From NCBI GenBank assembly GCA_015143295.1, contig CM026567.1:10310416-10374415 (forward strand): a stretch of DNA of 64,000 bases, in the 5' to 3' direction. Origin of the DNA: Tetracentron sinense. Its lineage: Eukaryota > Streptophyta > Magnoliopsida > Trochodendrales > Trochodendraceae. Positions 10,303 through 20,740 of the stretch are shown here, piece by piece (position 1 is the first letter of the stretch; every line of letters starts with the position of its first letter). Position numbers and translations under genes: made by a program. The notes under the pieces are model-generated. The model made no database searches and had not been told where the DNA came from. It saw only the letters and a list, made by a program, of their open reading frames with translations.

Positions 10303-10911
10303 GAGGAGAGGGTTAGAGAGTTCCTTTTGTATTTTGTTAGGTGGGCATGTCCACCTTTACTTTGATTGTATTTGGTATATGTTAACTTGGAATACTATTT
10401 GGAGTTATAGAAGAAAAGAAAAAGTTGGCTTATACTTCCGCACTTATGTTTAGTTTCCGCGCTCTGATTATCATTGTATTAAATTATGTTTAGCCTCTTG
10501 CATTACAGGATGGTTTGACAGGTACACGTAGTCACCTCTAAAGTATCCCTTAACTCCTAGGGGGTATTTTGGGGCGTGACAGAGGTGGTATCAGAGCTCT
10601 AGGCATTAGAGTCCCTAGGGTCACATAGGAATGATACCATGATTGAACTAGGTATTAGAATTACCTTAAAGAGTTGTATTCCAAGTATGGACTAACAAGT
10701 TAGTCCTAGTCAAAGTAGGTTGAACTTCAACCGAACATAGAGTCCTACGCTAGGAACATGGATTGTATGAGATGCCATTGTTGTGTATACCATGTGTGCG
10801 TTAATTGTGTTATGCTTATTAAATATGCTTGATGAATATGTATTGAGTGAATTGCGAAAATTGTACTAAATGCGTATCCAAGTTAGACTCATGTTGTATT
10901 GTCATTCTCAG
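10172..10911 (+). other. Candidate leader intron of element A (LTR to gag)
   Basis: The donor is CAG|GTACTG inside the LTR small ORF. The acceptor is TTCTCAG|G nine bases before the gag ATG, with TACTAAA about 45 nt upstream as a branch-point candidate. Removal would leave the LTR ATG in frame with gag in A and C (phase 1). It would also remove the primer site, so such an RNA would be subgenomic. Splicing is not shown by the sequence. Confidence 0.35.
10586..10597 (+). other. Primer binding site of element A
   Basis: TGGTATCAGAGC, four bases after the 5' LTR end, complementary to plant initiator tRNA-Met. Confidence 0.95.
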
Positions 10912-10919
10912 GAGAAATC

Positions 10920-12182
10920 ATGAGACGCAATACCCGGGGTCGCAGGTACAACACGAGGGGCAATGGAGGTGATGCTCCATCGGGTGATGATCAACCCGGC
11001 TTTGCCCAAGCATTTGCATCCATAGCCGAGACTTTGGCTATGTTGGCGGCAAGGCAACCGGCCACTCCGCCTAATGCGGCACTTATACCGGCTCCTCCTA
11101 ACCGAGCCCAAGCCGGGATAGAAGCTTTCCAGAGGATGAGGCCTCCAACTTTTTGTGGAAGCATTGATCCACTTGTCGCTGAGGGTTGGATTCGACAACT
11201 TGAGAAGATATTCTCGGTATTGGCACCTACGGAAGTAGAGAGGGTCACGTGGGCTGCCTTTATGCTTGAAGGCGAGGCCGACCATTGGTGGAAGTCTGCA
11301 CTTCGGACCCCAGAGTTGACCCGGCAAGGCCAAGAATGGACATGGGGAGAATTCTTGGACGTTTTCTACAAGAAGTACTTTCCGGTTGAGATGAAAGAAA
11401 AGAAAGAAATTGAATTTATTACATTGGAGCAAGGTAATATGTCTGTAGCGGCTTACGAAGCCAAGTTCTCAGAGCTATCTCGATTTGCTCCACACATGAT
11501 AGCTACCGAGGCTATGAAGGCCCGGAAATTCGAGAGGGGGTTGAAGGCCTACCTCAAGGATCGTGTCTCAATGTTCCGACATGAGACATATTCAGAAGTT
11601 GTGGACAAGGCATTGTTGGCCGAGTCGAATTCCGAAGAGTTCTTTAAGAGAAGAGGAATAGAAAAGGGACAGTCTAGTAGTTCAGGGGAGAAGAGAGCTA
11701 GGACTATGTCTTATCAGTCCGCAGGGCCGGCTCAGTCACAAAGGAGGTACTCGGCACCACAGGCTCCCCGCCCTTGTGCTCCACCGGCTTTTCGCCCGGC
11801 TACCTCGTATGCTCCTCGCCCCGCAATGACTCAGGCTACGGGTTATACTCCTCCCACTAATTCACATGATGTCTGCACCCTTTGTGGAAGGAGGCATCCA
11901 GCAGGGGAATGTCGGAAGGCTACAAGAGGCTGTTTTCATTGTGGCGACCAGGGCCACATGATTAGAGATTGTCCCCGACGTCAATTGCCAGCTCAGTCTT
12001 CGGGGAGCAGGCCCCCGATTAGGCAGACATCTCAGCCTAGCTCTTCTCAGGCTTCGAGGGCCTCACAGTCTACCCGGCCTCCTCGCCCAGCCACTCAGGG
12101 CCGAGTCTTCGCCCTATCGGAGAGAGACGCACGTGCATCCGACGATGTCGTGCAAGGTACGCAAAAAAATTCTAGAGTCTAA
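10920..12182 (+). CDS. gag: Element A Gag (capsid and two zinc knuckles)
   Basis: Forms the virus-like particle and binds the RNA. The start is ATG with MRRNTRGR, shared by A, B and C; the frame is open for 21 more bases upstream, consistent with the leader-intron idea. A retrotransposon-gag region spans roughly residues 70-245, with EGEADHWW and YKKYFP motifs. Then comes a Pro/Ser-rich linker, a CX2CX3HX4C finger at about 319 and a classical CX2CX4HX4C knuckle at about 338. The frame runs 26 bases past the intron donor at 12157 and stops at 12182. Intact frame, 420 aa. The cytoplasmic particle role is family knowledge. Confidence 0.9.
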   Translation: MRRNTRGRRYNTRGNGGDAPSGDDQPGFAQAFASIAETLAMLAARQPATPPNAALIPAPPNRAQAGIEAFQRMRPPTFCGSIDPLVAEGWIRQLEKIFSVLAPTEVERVTWAAFMLEGEADHWWKSALRTPELTRQGQEWTWGEFLDVFYKKYFPVEMKEKKEIEFITLEQGNMSVAAYEAKFSELSRFAPHMIATEAMKARKFERGLKAYLKDRVSMFRHETYSEVVDKALLAESNSEEFFKRRGIEKGQSSSSGEKRARTMSYQSAGPAQSQRRYSAPQAPRPCAPPAFRPATSYAPRPAMTQATGYTPPTNSHDVCTLCGRRHPAGECRKATRGCFHCGDQGHMIRDCPRRQLPAQSSGSRPPIRQTSQPSSSQASRASQSTRPPRPATQGRVFALSERDARASDDVVQGTQKNSRV

Positions 12183-12292
12183 GTTGTGTAAATTTCTATG
12201 GTTTATTATGTGATTATTTATACTAAGGGTTACCTATGTATGATGCTTGTTGTTGTTTGAAATCTACTAATAGTAGCTATTTAATCGCACAG
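12157..12292 (+). other. Candidate gag-pol intron, element A (136 bp)
   Basis: The donor is GTGCAAG|GTACGC, after the first base of a gag codon. The acceptor is AATCGCACAG|GC, with TCTACTAATAG about 35 nt upstream as branch point. The same donor and phase occur in B and C. In A a 2-bp deletion soon after the acceptor (near 12307-12312) breaks the frame into protease; in C the join is in frame. Confidence 0.65.
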
Positions 12293-12656
12293 GCGCTTTA
12301 TTAGTGAGTGTGTCTCGCCCGAGTGTTGATCGACACAGGATCCACTCACTTCTTTGTGTCACCTAGTTTCGCGAAGGAATTTTTGACTGAGGCTATTCCG
12401 TTAGAGCGGGAGTTGACCATTGCAAGTCCACTCGGTAAGTCAGTTGACACGAACAAGATATTCAGAGATTGTGTGGTTCAAGTAGGGGAGAATGAACTAG
12501 TGGCCGATCTTATCATTTTGGATTTCCAAGATTTAGACTTTGACGTCATTCTTGGTATGGATTGGTTGGCAAACCATCACGGGCATGTTGCATGTTTTGA
12601 AAAGATGGTGAATTTCAAGCCGGAAGGGGGTAAGCCTTTTCACTTCCGAGGATTAA
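12293..12656 (+). pseudogene. pol: Element A pol, protease part (upstream of solo LTR)
   Basis: Aspartic protease with the active-site triplet in [10 protein letters not shown] and the later GMDWLANHHG motif. It stops at FHFRGL, where the solo LTR sits at 12657. The same frame continues at 15355 with [10 protein letters not shown], as in the unbroken pol of element C. No ATG opens this frame, which fits expression as a Gag-Pol fusion. Confidence 0.9.
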
Positions 12657-12929
12657 TGTAGAACCCCGGACCTTTTCACAGTTAATACATGACACTCTCG
12701 TTGTCATTTCTGCCTTTTTAAGAGGTATAATTAATAAATAAGGAAGAAATTGGAAATTTTGAAACGTCAGAAATGTTCCTTTTCGAAGTACGAACACAAC
12801 GCAAGTTGAATCGTCACAATCGGATGAACGAGTCAAAAGATATGGCCAAAACAATCTGTACCTGTAGGAAATCGTAGCACAGACAACGTACTCTGATAAC
12901 GTATACTGTGTGCATCCGTTGTACAACTC

Positions 12930-13475
12930 ACCACGAGTTGCACTATTCATGGCACCACGAGTTGCACTATTCATGGCACCACGAGTTGGCACTATTCACA
13001 GCACCACGAGTTGCACTATTCATGGCACCACGAGTTGCACTATTCATGGCACCACGAGTTGGCACTATTCACAGCACCACGAGTTGCACTATTCATGGCA
13101 CCACGAGTTGCACTATTCATGGCACCACGAGTTGGCACTATTCATGGCACCACGAGTTGGCACTATTCACGGCACCACGAGTTGCACTATTCATGGCACC
13201 ACGAGTTGCACTATTCATGGCACCACGAGTTGCACTATTCATGGCACCACGAGTTGCACTATCACAGCACCACGAGTTGGCACTATTCATGGCACCACGA
13301 GTTGCACTATTCATGGCACCACGAGTTGGCACTATTCACAGCACCACGAGTTGCACTATTTATGGCACCACGAGTTGCACTATACATGGCACCACGAGTT
13401 GGCACTATTCATGGCACCACGAGTTGCACTATTCACAGCACCACGAGTTGGCACTATTCACAGCACAATGTGTTC
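12930..13475. repeat. 24-25 bp tandem repeat array, about 22 units
   Basis: Units alternate between CACCACGAGTTGCACTATTC and the same with GTTGGCAC, followed by ATGG or ACAG. It lies at the U3 cassette position of this LTR. Open frames through it on both strands reflect the repeat, not genes. Confidence 0.9.
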
Positions 13476-14363
13476 AGCACTATTCACGATCCTCGCGTCA
13501 TTGCAGAAATCCCAGTAAGGGTATTACGGTCTTTTGGTCAGTTCACTCTTACCTTAAGAGTTTAACCCGAGCCTTTAGGGCTTCATTCGACACTTAGAGA
13601 GTTTGAGAGAATAGGAGAAAGGGGAGAAGGCGATTCCAACCTAGGGTTTCCATTTTGGAGAGAAATCAAAGGGTTTTGAAACCCTAGATCAACCTCCAGC
13701 CCATTTTTCTTCAAGATCAAGGCACAAACTCGTGAGGAGCATCTCCTCAAACTAGGGCAGCAGCTACACAGTCGTTTTGGAAAGGGGTTTCTTCCTCATT
13801 TCTTCAAGGTCGGTACTTCTTACTACCCTCCTAGTTATAGTTCATCTTCTCCCTCTATTTCTTTTGATTTTTCTTTCATTGATACATGTGCTATGAGATG
13901 GATGAATGGTGAATGGAGAATGGTAAATGGTGAATGGTGAATGGTGAATGGAGATGGAATGGGCGATTGGATGCCAATGGTTGTGTGTGATGAACAAATG
14001 GGGAAGGGCATTGCTCCAATAATGAACATACATGTACGATTTGAGTAAAACCCATCTAGAAAAGCATGTTGTAGGGTAAATCCATACTGAACACACCCTG
14101 TTTGATGAAATGCCAAGGTGAATAAAGTGAGCTGAAAATTTGTAAAGGCATGCCTAATAAATTCTGAATATTACTAGGGCCTATGATAGTGTGTTTCTTG
14201 CTTTCCCTAAAGGATATGAATATTACGTTGCTCAATCTTTGATGCTACATGTGTTGTGAAATTACCCAAATGTCACCTTTAAATTTAAATGCAAGCATGT
14301 ACACGTTTCTCACGAGCACGGCATGCATTACATGATTTATCGAGGTTATCAAGAACATGGTTA

Positions 14364-14397
14364 GAGGTGGGACATATCCTACGATATGTTTTACCTC
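14364..14397 (+). other. Conserved 15-bp LTR hairpin (solo LTR copy)
   Basis: GAGGTGGGACATATC pairs with GATATGTTTTACCTC over all 15 positions (three G-T pairs) around loop CTAC. Homologues with compensatory changes: 33328-33361 (B), 39434-39467 (one mismatch) and 63732-63765 (Y). Confidence 0.75.
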
Positions 14398-14939
14398 GCT
14401 CTTGGCAAGGACAAGTCAATCATGCATTATCATAAGAAGGTTTCCCCTTCCCTCGCAAGTACATCTCACAAGGACATCTCACAAGTGAAAGGACATGACA
14501 TGAGCATTTAGGAAGAAGGGTCTCCCTTCCCTCACAAGTAGTTTACTGTTCCAAGCATGACATGGCATGGCATGAAAAGCATGGGCATTTAGGAAGAAGG
14601 GTCTCCCTTCCCTCACAAGTAGTTTACTTTCCCAAGCAAGCATGACATGGCATGACACACATGACACGCATGATACGATAAGATAAGACAAACATGACAA
14701 GTTTTCAAGCAAGGAAATGGTATTTTCAGTCAAGTCAAGTGCACGGTGTTTTCAAGGGTTTTATCATTTTTTATGAATTCAAGCATGATTATATACTCCT
14801 TTACTTTATTGTCATGATATGAATTATTCCTGCTTTATATGCTTGAATTTTTTCCTGCTTTATATATGCTATCTGTATGCTATGACTGTTGGTTAGTGCT
14901 TAGTACCCGCTGAGTATTCCATGCTCAGCCGTACTTCTT

Positions 14940-15056
14940 ATGTCGGCAGGTTCTGAGGGAGCTGCTGCTCCATTCGATGTTTGTGCTCCTAGTCCATGGG
15001 TGGAAGAGGGGTACGTTGAGGAGCCTTTGGAGGAACCTCCCGTAGAGGGTTATTAG
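14940..15056 (+). CDS. LTR small ORF, 38 aa (solo LTR)
   Basis: ATG TCG GCA GGT to TAG. The peptide starts MSAGSEGAAAPFD, contains PWVEEGYVEE and ends VEGY. It is nearly the same as the B copy, with synonymous and a few conservative changes. Function unknown; see the entry at 10162. Confidence 0.45.
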   Translation: MSAGSEGAAAPFDVCAPSPWVEEGYVEEPLEEPPVEGY

Positions 15057-15349
15057 TAGGTGGTGTTAGATTCTGAGTGGATTAGCTGTGGGTGAGATGA
15101 GAGTCAGATTTATGTATTTTGGTGGGCATGTCCGCACTTTCTTTTGGATTCTTTTCGTATAAACTTGGATTGATTATGTATATACATAGAGGTTTGGTAG
15201 ACTTCCGCTATACCATGTTAGAGTATGTTTCCGCTGTTTTGCCCTCTCTTGTATATGCTCTGTGGGTTTTGCAGGTTAGTCGTCAAGCAAGTCATGATTA
15301 GTTGTCCAAAGTTCACTCTAACTCCTAGGGTGGGTTTTGGGGCGCTACA

Positions 15350-18319
15350 ATTAAGAGAGAGGGACATTGCTCGCCTCGCAGCCTTGAGTATAGCACACCC
15401 AGAAGCACAAAACTCATCGGCTATTCCAGTTGTGAGTGAGTTCTTAGATGTGTTCCCGGAAGAACTTCCCGGATTACCTCCTGATAGAGAGATCGAATTC
15501 GCTATAGAGCTTGCTTCGGGTACCGCTCCGATTTCAAGGGCACCATATAGAATGGCCCCTATAGAGCTTGAAGAATTAAAGAAACAGATTGAGGAGTTAC
15601 AACAACTTGGTTTCATCCAACCAAGTGTCTCGCCGTGGGGAGCTCCGGTTCTCTTTGTGAAGAAGAAGGACGGGTCTATGAGGATGTGTATAGACTACCG
15701 TCAGTTGAACAAGGTAACTATCAAGAATCGTTATCCCTTGCCAAGGATAGACGACTTGTTTGACCAACTGAAGGGAGCAAGATTCTTCTCCAAAATTGAT
15801 CTTAGGTCGGGGTATCATCAATTAAGGATCAAGGCGGAAGATGTTCCGAAGACGGCTTTCAGGACTCGGTATGGGCATTACGAGTTCCTTGTCATGCCTT
15901 TTGGGCTGACGAACGCACCGGCGGCATTCATGGATTTGATGAACCGGGTGTTCCGATCTTACTTGGATCGATGCGTGATTGTATTCATTGATGACATTTT
16001 GGTGTATTCCCAGACACGGGAAGATCACGCACGAGACCTCCGCCTTGCTCTGGAGATGTTGAGAGAGCATAGGCTATATGCCAAATTGAGTAAGTGCGAG
16101 TTCTGGCTAGAGAAGGTCGCATTTCTTGGACACGTGGTGTCGGCCGAGGACATTTCTGTAGATCCAGCCAAGGTTGAGGCAGTCATGAGTTGGGAGAGGC
16201 CCAAGAGCGTCACGGAGATACGTAGTTTCCTCGGATTGGCAGGCTACTACCGGAGATTTGTGGAGGGATTCTCCAGTTTGGCTGCACCTCTCACCTACTT
16301 GACAAGAAAAAGTGCAAAGTTCAGTTGGAGTGGCCGATGTGAAGTAAGTTTCCAAGAGTTGAAGAAACGCCTCACCACAGCCCCTGTCCTTACTGTGCCA
16401 TCTGGACCTTTTGGGTATGAGGTGTATAGTGATGCCTCGCACGTCGGACTCGGGTATGTCCTAATGCAACACAAGAAAGTCATTGCCTATGCATCAAGGC
16501 AGTTGAAAGAGCTTGAAAAGAACTACCCCACTCACGACTTGGAGCTTGCGGCGGTCGTGTTTGCACTCAAAATTTGGCGACATTATCTGTACGGGGTGGA
16601 GTTCTATGTGTACACGGACCACAAGAGCCTCAAGTATCTCTTTTCCCAAAAAGAGCTCAATTTGCGACAACGGCGTTGGATTGAGTTCTTAAAAGTCTAT
16701 GAGTGCACGATCCAATATCACCCGGGAAAAGCAAATGTGGTGGCAGACGCTTTGAGTAGGAAACCATCGAGGTTGTTGGCTCACATGTTGGTGCGGGAAT
16801 GGAGACTGTTAGACGATTTGGCAAATCTAGACATAAGTGTGAACGATTCTGTCCGCAGTCCGGTTTTGGCGAATGTTACAGTTCGGCCGTACCTTATAGA
16901 TTTGATCCAGGAGTACCAGGCCACGGATGCTGACTTGTTGGCTTTTCGGGATAAGGAAATTTCCAAAGGTAGTACGGACTTCTCTCTCAATAGCCGGGGT
17001 GCTATTACATTCAAGGGAAGGCTTTGTGTCCCAGCCAATGCAGACCTTCGGAGAGAGATCATGGACGAAGCTCACCGGTCTAAGTACACAGTGCATCCCG
17101 GGGGACAAAGATGTATCGGAACCTCAAGAGTCACTTTTGGTGGCGAAACATGAAGAGGGAGGTTGCAGAGTATGTGGCACGGTATTTGGTGTGCCAACAG
17201 GTGAAAGCAGAGCATTTGAGACCGGCGGGTCTTTTGCAGTCTCTCCCTATTCCCGAGTGGAAATGGGAACATATCTCTATGGACTTCATCGTGGGGTTGC
17301 CGAGGACGGTTAGGAAGACCGATGCGATATGGGTAGTTGTTGATAGACTCACGAAGTCCGCTCATTTCTTACCGTACCCGACTACATTCAACTCCAATCA
17401 GTTAGCGGAGCTATACGTCAAGGAAATAGTCCGATTACACGGGGTGCCAGTGAGTATTGTGTCGGATAGAGACCCAAGATTCACATCCAGGTTTTGGAAA
17501 AGTTTTCAAGGTGCAATGGGCTCCCGGTTAGACTTTAGCACGGCTTTCCACCCACAGACCGACGGGCAAACCGAGAGGGTGAATCAGGTTATTGAAGATA
17601 TGCTCCGAGCATGTATGCTAGACTTCAAGGGAAGTTGGGAGGATCACCTACCTTTGGTGGAATTCGCCTACAATAACAGTTATCAAGCAAGCATACAAAT
17701 GGCACATTTCGAAGCCTTATACGGAAGAAGTGGTAGATCCCCCTTGTATTGGGATGAAGTTGGAGAAAGAAAGATTTTGGGCCCTGAGCTGATTGAACGA
17801 ACCACGGATAGGGTGAAGCTTATACGGGAGAGGTTGAAGACCGCACAGGACAGACAGAAAAGCTATGCCGACAACCGAATGAGGGATCTTGAATTCCGAG
17901 TCGGTGATTTTGTGTTTGTAAGGATTTCACCGACCAAAGGTGTTATGCGATTCGGGAAGAGAGGCAAGCTTAGCCCGAGATATGTGGGTCCGTTCGAGAT
18001 CATTACTCGAGTCGGTGAAGTTGCTTACTGTGTTGCTTTGCCCGCTCACATGGCGGCGGTCCACAACGTGTTTCATATCTCCCAGCTTCGGAAGTACATC
18101 CAGGATCCTTCTCACGTCATCGAGCTTGATCCGGTTGAGATTCAAGAGGACCTCACGTTGGTTGAGAAGCCGATTCACATATTGGATCAAAGAGACCAAG
18201 TGCTTCGCAACAAGACTATACCGCTAGTCCTAGTGCAATGGCAACATCACGCGAGAGAAGAAGCCACGTGGGAGCGTGAAGCCGAAGTCAAAGCAAAGTA
18301 TCCCAAGTTGTTTGAATAG
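15350..18319 (+). pseudogene. pol: Element A pol: reverse transcriptase, RNase H, integrase, chromodomain (frameshifted)
   Basis: Continues the protease fragment after the solo LTR. Reverse transcriptase with [11 protein letters not shown] and the catalytic FIDDILVY; RNase H with [10 protein letters not shown] and YTDHKSL; then a one-base deletion in the G run 17100-17104 (five G where element C has six) shifts the frame. Integrase resumes from 17111: zinc-finger Cys pair in [28 protein letters not shown] (DD35E), GPF motif in SPRYVGPFE, and a C-terminal chromodomain-like segment ending [15 protein letters not shown]. About 95% like element C's pol by eye. It cannot yield a full Pol. Confidence 0.92.
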
Positions 18320-18398
18320 ACTTGTGCATATGGCTTGTAATTTTGTTTTGATTTTGTGCATGTATGTATCGTCCAAATTTCGGGGATGAAATTTTTGT

Positions 18399-18411
18399 AA
18401 GGGGGGGAGAA
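18399..18411 (+). other. Polypurine tract of element A
   Basis: AAGGGGGGGAGAA directly before the 3' LTR start TGTAGCACC; primes plus-strand DNA synthesis. Confidence 0.9.
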
Positions 18412-20735
18412 TGTAGCACCCCGGATTTTTCTATACTTAATGAATACCGTTTTCATAGCTAATTGGCCATTTTTGTAGTCTAATTAATAAATAAGGGAGA
18501 AATCGGAAATTCCAAAATGTCAGAAATGTTCGTTTTCGAAAGACGGATCCAACGCAAGTTGAATCGTCGAAATCCGACGAGCGAGTCAAAAGATATGGTC
18601 AAAATAGTCCAGACATACAGAGAACCGATCGCTCGGTCCAGTCAGCGATCGATCGGTCCATAACCGATCGATCGGTAGCTATCGCACGGTCAAAAATTTT
18701 GTATGGGGGATTTTCCAGAGAGCATGTTTTTGACCGGTCGCTCGGTCAAGAACACCGATCGCTCGGTAGGCAACCGATCAATCGGTCATAACCACCGATC
18801 GCTCGGTCCTCGCGTTTTTGCAAAAATTTCAGTAAGGGCTTTTTCGTCTTTTGGGGGTTAAACCCTTTCTCCTTAAGGCTTGCCCGAGCCTTAGGGCATC
18901 ATTCACTATACTTAGAGAGATTTGGGAGATAAGAGAGAAGAGAAAAGGGTTTCCTAAACCTAGGTTTCTTTTGGAGAAGAAATCAAAGGGGTGAAGACCC
19001 TAGATCGTCCCCAAGCACGTTTTCTTCAAGATTCCAACTCAAGCTCGGGTGGGGTGCATTCTCAAAGCTAGGGCAGCCCTCACTCACGTTTTTGAAAGGG
19101 ATTTCTTCTCCAACTCAAGCTTCTTTCAAGCAAAGGCTTCATCTTTCAAGTTGGAGCTTCAATCAAGGTCCCTACCAAGGATCAAGCCTTGATTCAAGGT
19201 TAGTACACTCTACTAACTTTCTTTAGCAATAATCTAGTTTTTCCCCTCTGACATTATGATGTTGGTCTTGTATCTTCCCTTACTTGAAATGTGCTATACT
19301 TCCTAAACCTAAACAAGATAAATGTGAATGTGGGGTTGTATGTATGAATGGTGGATGTAGAGGCGATTGGATGCCGTTGGACGTGGTGAAATGTGGGTAT
19401 GGAAAATGGTGGAAAGGCACTCTATGAATAACGAACATACTTGGATGTTGTGTTGGAAATTTATGCGCTAAAAAGGGGAAATAAAACTACTAAAATGTTG
19501 CACACCGGATGTTTGATAATATGCCTAAACCAAGAATAAATGAAATTGATAAAGGAAATTGATGTAAGCTTTATGTAATTATTCTTGTAAATGATGACTT
19601 GACCAAATGCCATGTTGATCACCTAAATGCTTACATGTTATACTATGAATTGAAATATGATGCGATATCCCTCTTGTTACACGTGTCCCCATGATTGTCA
19701 CTATTGGCACGCACACGAGTACACATGCATGCATGAAACCGGGTTTTCCAAGATTGAAATTGTATATGATGAATCAAGAACATGACAAGGAGGTTGGTAG
19801 CCCAAGGAAGGGTGCTAGCCTCTGGCTCACAAGTGAAATGAATCAAGAACATGACAAGGAGGTTGGTAGCCCAAGGAAGGGTGCTAGCCTCTGGCTCACA
19901 AGTGAAATGAATCAAGAACATGACAAGGAGGTTGGTAGCCCAAGGAAGGGTGCTAGCCTATGGCTCACAAGAGAAATGGAACAAGAACATGACAAGGAGG
20001 TTGGTAGCCTAAGGAAGGGTGCTAGCCTCTGGCTCACAAGTATACAAGTCAAGAACAAATCAAGACATGAAATACAAGACAAGACACGACACACATACAT
20101 GATTTGACCGAGACACGAAAAAGGTTTCCGAGACATGAGTTTTACCGAGGTTTTTGCATTCATACACGCATGTCAAGATATGGCTATGTATCTTATGCTT
20201 TCACTATTGCTTTAAATTGATATCTTGTATTGCTCACTGTTGTTATGCTTTCGCTATTGTTATGGTTAGCTAGTAGTTTGTACTCGCTGAGTATTCCATG
20301 CTCAGCCGTACTTTTATGTCGGCAGGTACTGTGGATGTCCTCGACCCCAAGCCTTGGGTCGAGGAGGAGTATGTAGAGGAGAGGGAGCCACCTATCCCAT
20401 GGCAGTCTCTGGAGGATGGGGACTTGGATGTGTGGCCATACCTCGACCACTGTTGAGAGGAGAGGGTTAGAGAGTTCCTTTTGTATTTTGATAGGTGGGC
20501 ATGTCCACCTTTACTTTGATTGTATTTGGTATATGTTAACTTGGAATACTATTTGGAGTTATAGAAGAAAAGAAAAAGTTGGCTTATGCTTCCGCACTTA
20601 TGTTTAGTTTCCGCGCTCTGATTATCATTGTATTATATTATGTTTAGCCTCTTGCATTACAGGATGGTTTGACAGGTACACGTAGTCACCTCTAAAGTAT
20701 CCCTTAACTCCTAGGGGGTATTTTGGGGCGTGACA
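18412..20735 (+). repeat. 3' LTR of element A (2324 bp)
   Basis: Pairs with 8317-10581. It holds the U3 palindromes (18623-18810), four 69-bp units (19771-20040), the CTGAG hairpin (20287-20305) and the 16-nt palindrome (20494-20509). It keeps about 59 bp (near 19414-19473) missing from the 5' LTR. Confidence 0.95.
20316..20456 (+). CDS. LTR small ORF, 46 aa (element A, 3' LTR)
   Basis: Second copy of the MSAG...DLDVWPYLDHC frame, open and identical in length to the 5' LTR copy although the LTRs have diverged elsewhere. Confidence 0.5.
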   Translation: MSAGTVDVLDPKPWVEEEYVEEREPPIPWQSLEDGDLDVWPYLDHC

Positions 20736-20740
20736 ACTTA

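Larger units (their letters stand above)
8317..10581 (+). repeat. 5' LTR of element A (2265 bp)
   Basis: TG...CA ends; same family as 18412-20735. Modules in order: 5' block with a CGTCGAAATCCGACG-type palindrome, palindrome cassette (8520-8725), GA-rich leader (about 8810-8900), 69-bp repeats (9617-9895), hairpin (10133-10151), small ORF (10162-10302), 16-nt palindrome (10340-10355), terminal block CTCCTAGGGGGTATTTTGGG. It lacks about 59 bp present near 19414-19473 of the 3' LTR. Element C has a related segment there, so the 5' LTR probably lost it. Confidence 0.95.
12657..15349 (+). mobile_element. Solo LTR, Ty3/gypsy (2693 bp), inside pol of element A
   Basis: TGTAGAACCCCGG start and GGGGCGCTACA end, with target duplication ATTAA at 12652-12656 and 15350-15354. 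No internal region is present, so it arose by LTR-LTR recombination. It has the same module order as the other LTRs: 5' block, 24-bp repeat cassette, GA-rich leader, hairpin 14364-14397, purine-rich repeats 14500-14650, CTGAG hairpin 14910-14928, small ORF, palindrome 15121-15135. Confidence 0.95.
8317..20735 (+). mobile_element. Element A: Ty3/gypsy (Tekay/Del-like) retrotransposon, 12.4 kb, with nested solo LTR
   Basis: The target duplication ACTTA stands at 8312-8316 and 20736-20740. The LTRs begin TGTAGCACC and end GTGACA. Order: LTR 8317-10581, primer site, gag, pol, polypurine tract, LTR 18412-20735. The host sequence on both sides is the copia D LTR, which reads through when A is removed. 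A is defective: pol is split by a 2.7 kb solo LTR, has a one-base deletion in a G run at 17100-17104, and lacks 2 bp just after the gag-pol intron. The LTRs differ in length by 59 bp and at scattered bases, so A is older than element C. Confidence 0.95.

Noticed and set aside
10586-10597. tRNA-Met gene fragment
   Set aside because: Only the 12-nt primer-binding match is present. The same holds for every TGGTATCAGAGC in the window.
10908-11432. 174-codon frame antisense to gag (also 48575-49015 and 56109-56633)
   Set aside because: Shadow of the gag frame on the other strand; follows gag codon bias and has no similarity of its own.
12930-13475. CRISPR-like array
   Set aside because: Units are head-to-tail without unique spacers and lie inside a plant LTR.
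12908-13597. Long open frames in three frames over the 24-bp repeat
   Set aside because: All plus-strand frames and one minus-strand frame are open because the unit lacks stops. Pure repeat, no start context, no homologue.
11000-18000. Integrated pararetrovirus instead of retrotransposon
   Set aside because: Integrase, two LTRs and target duplications are present, and no movement or coat protein frame is seen.
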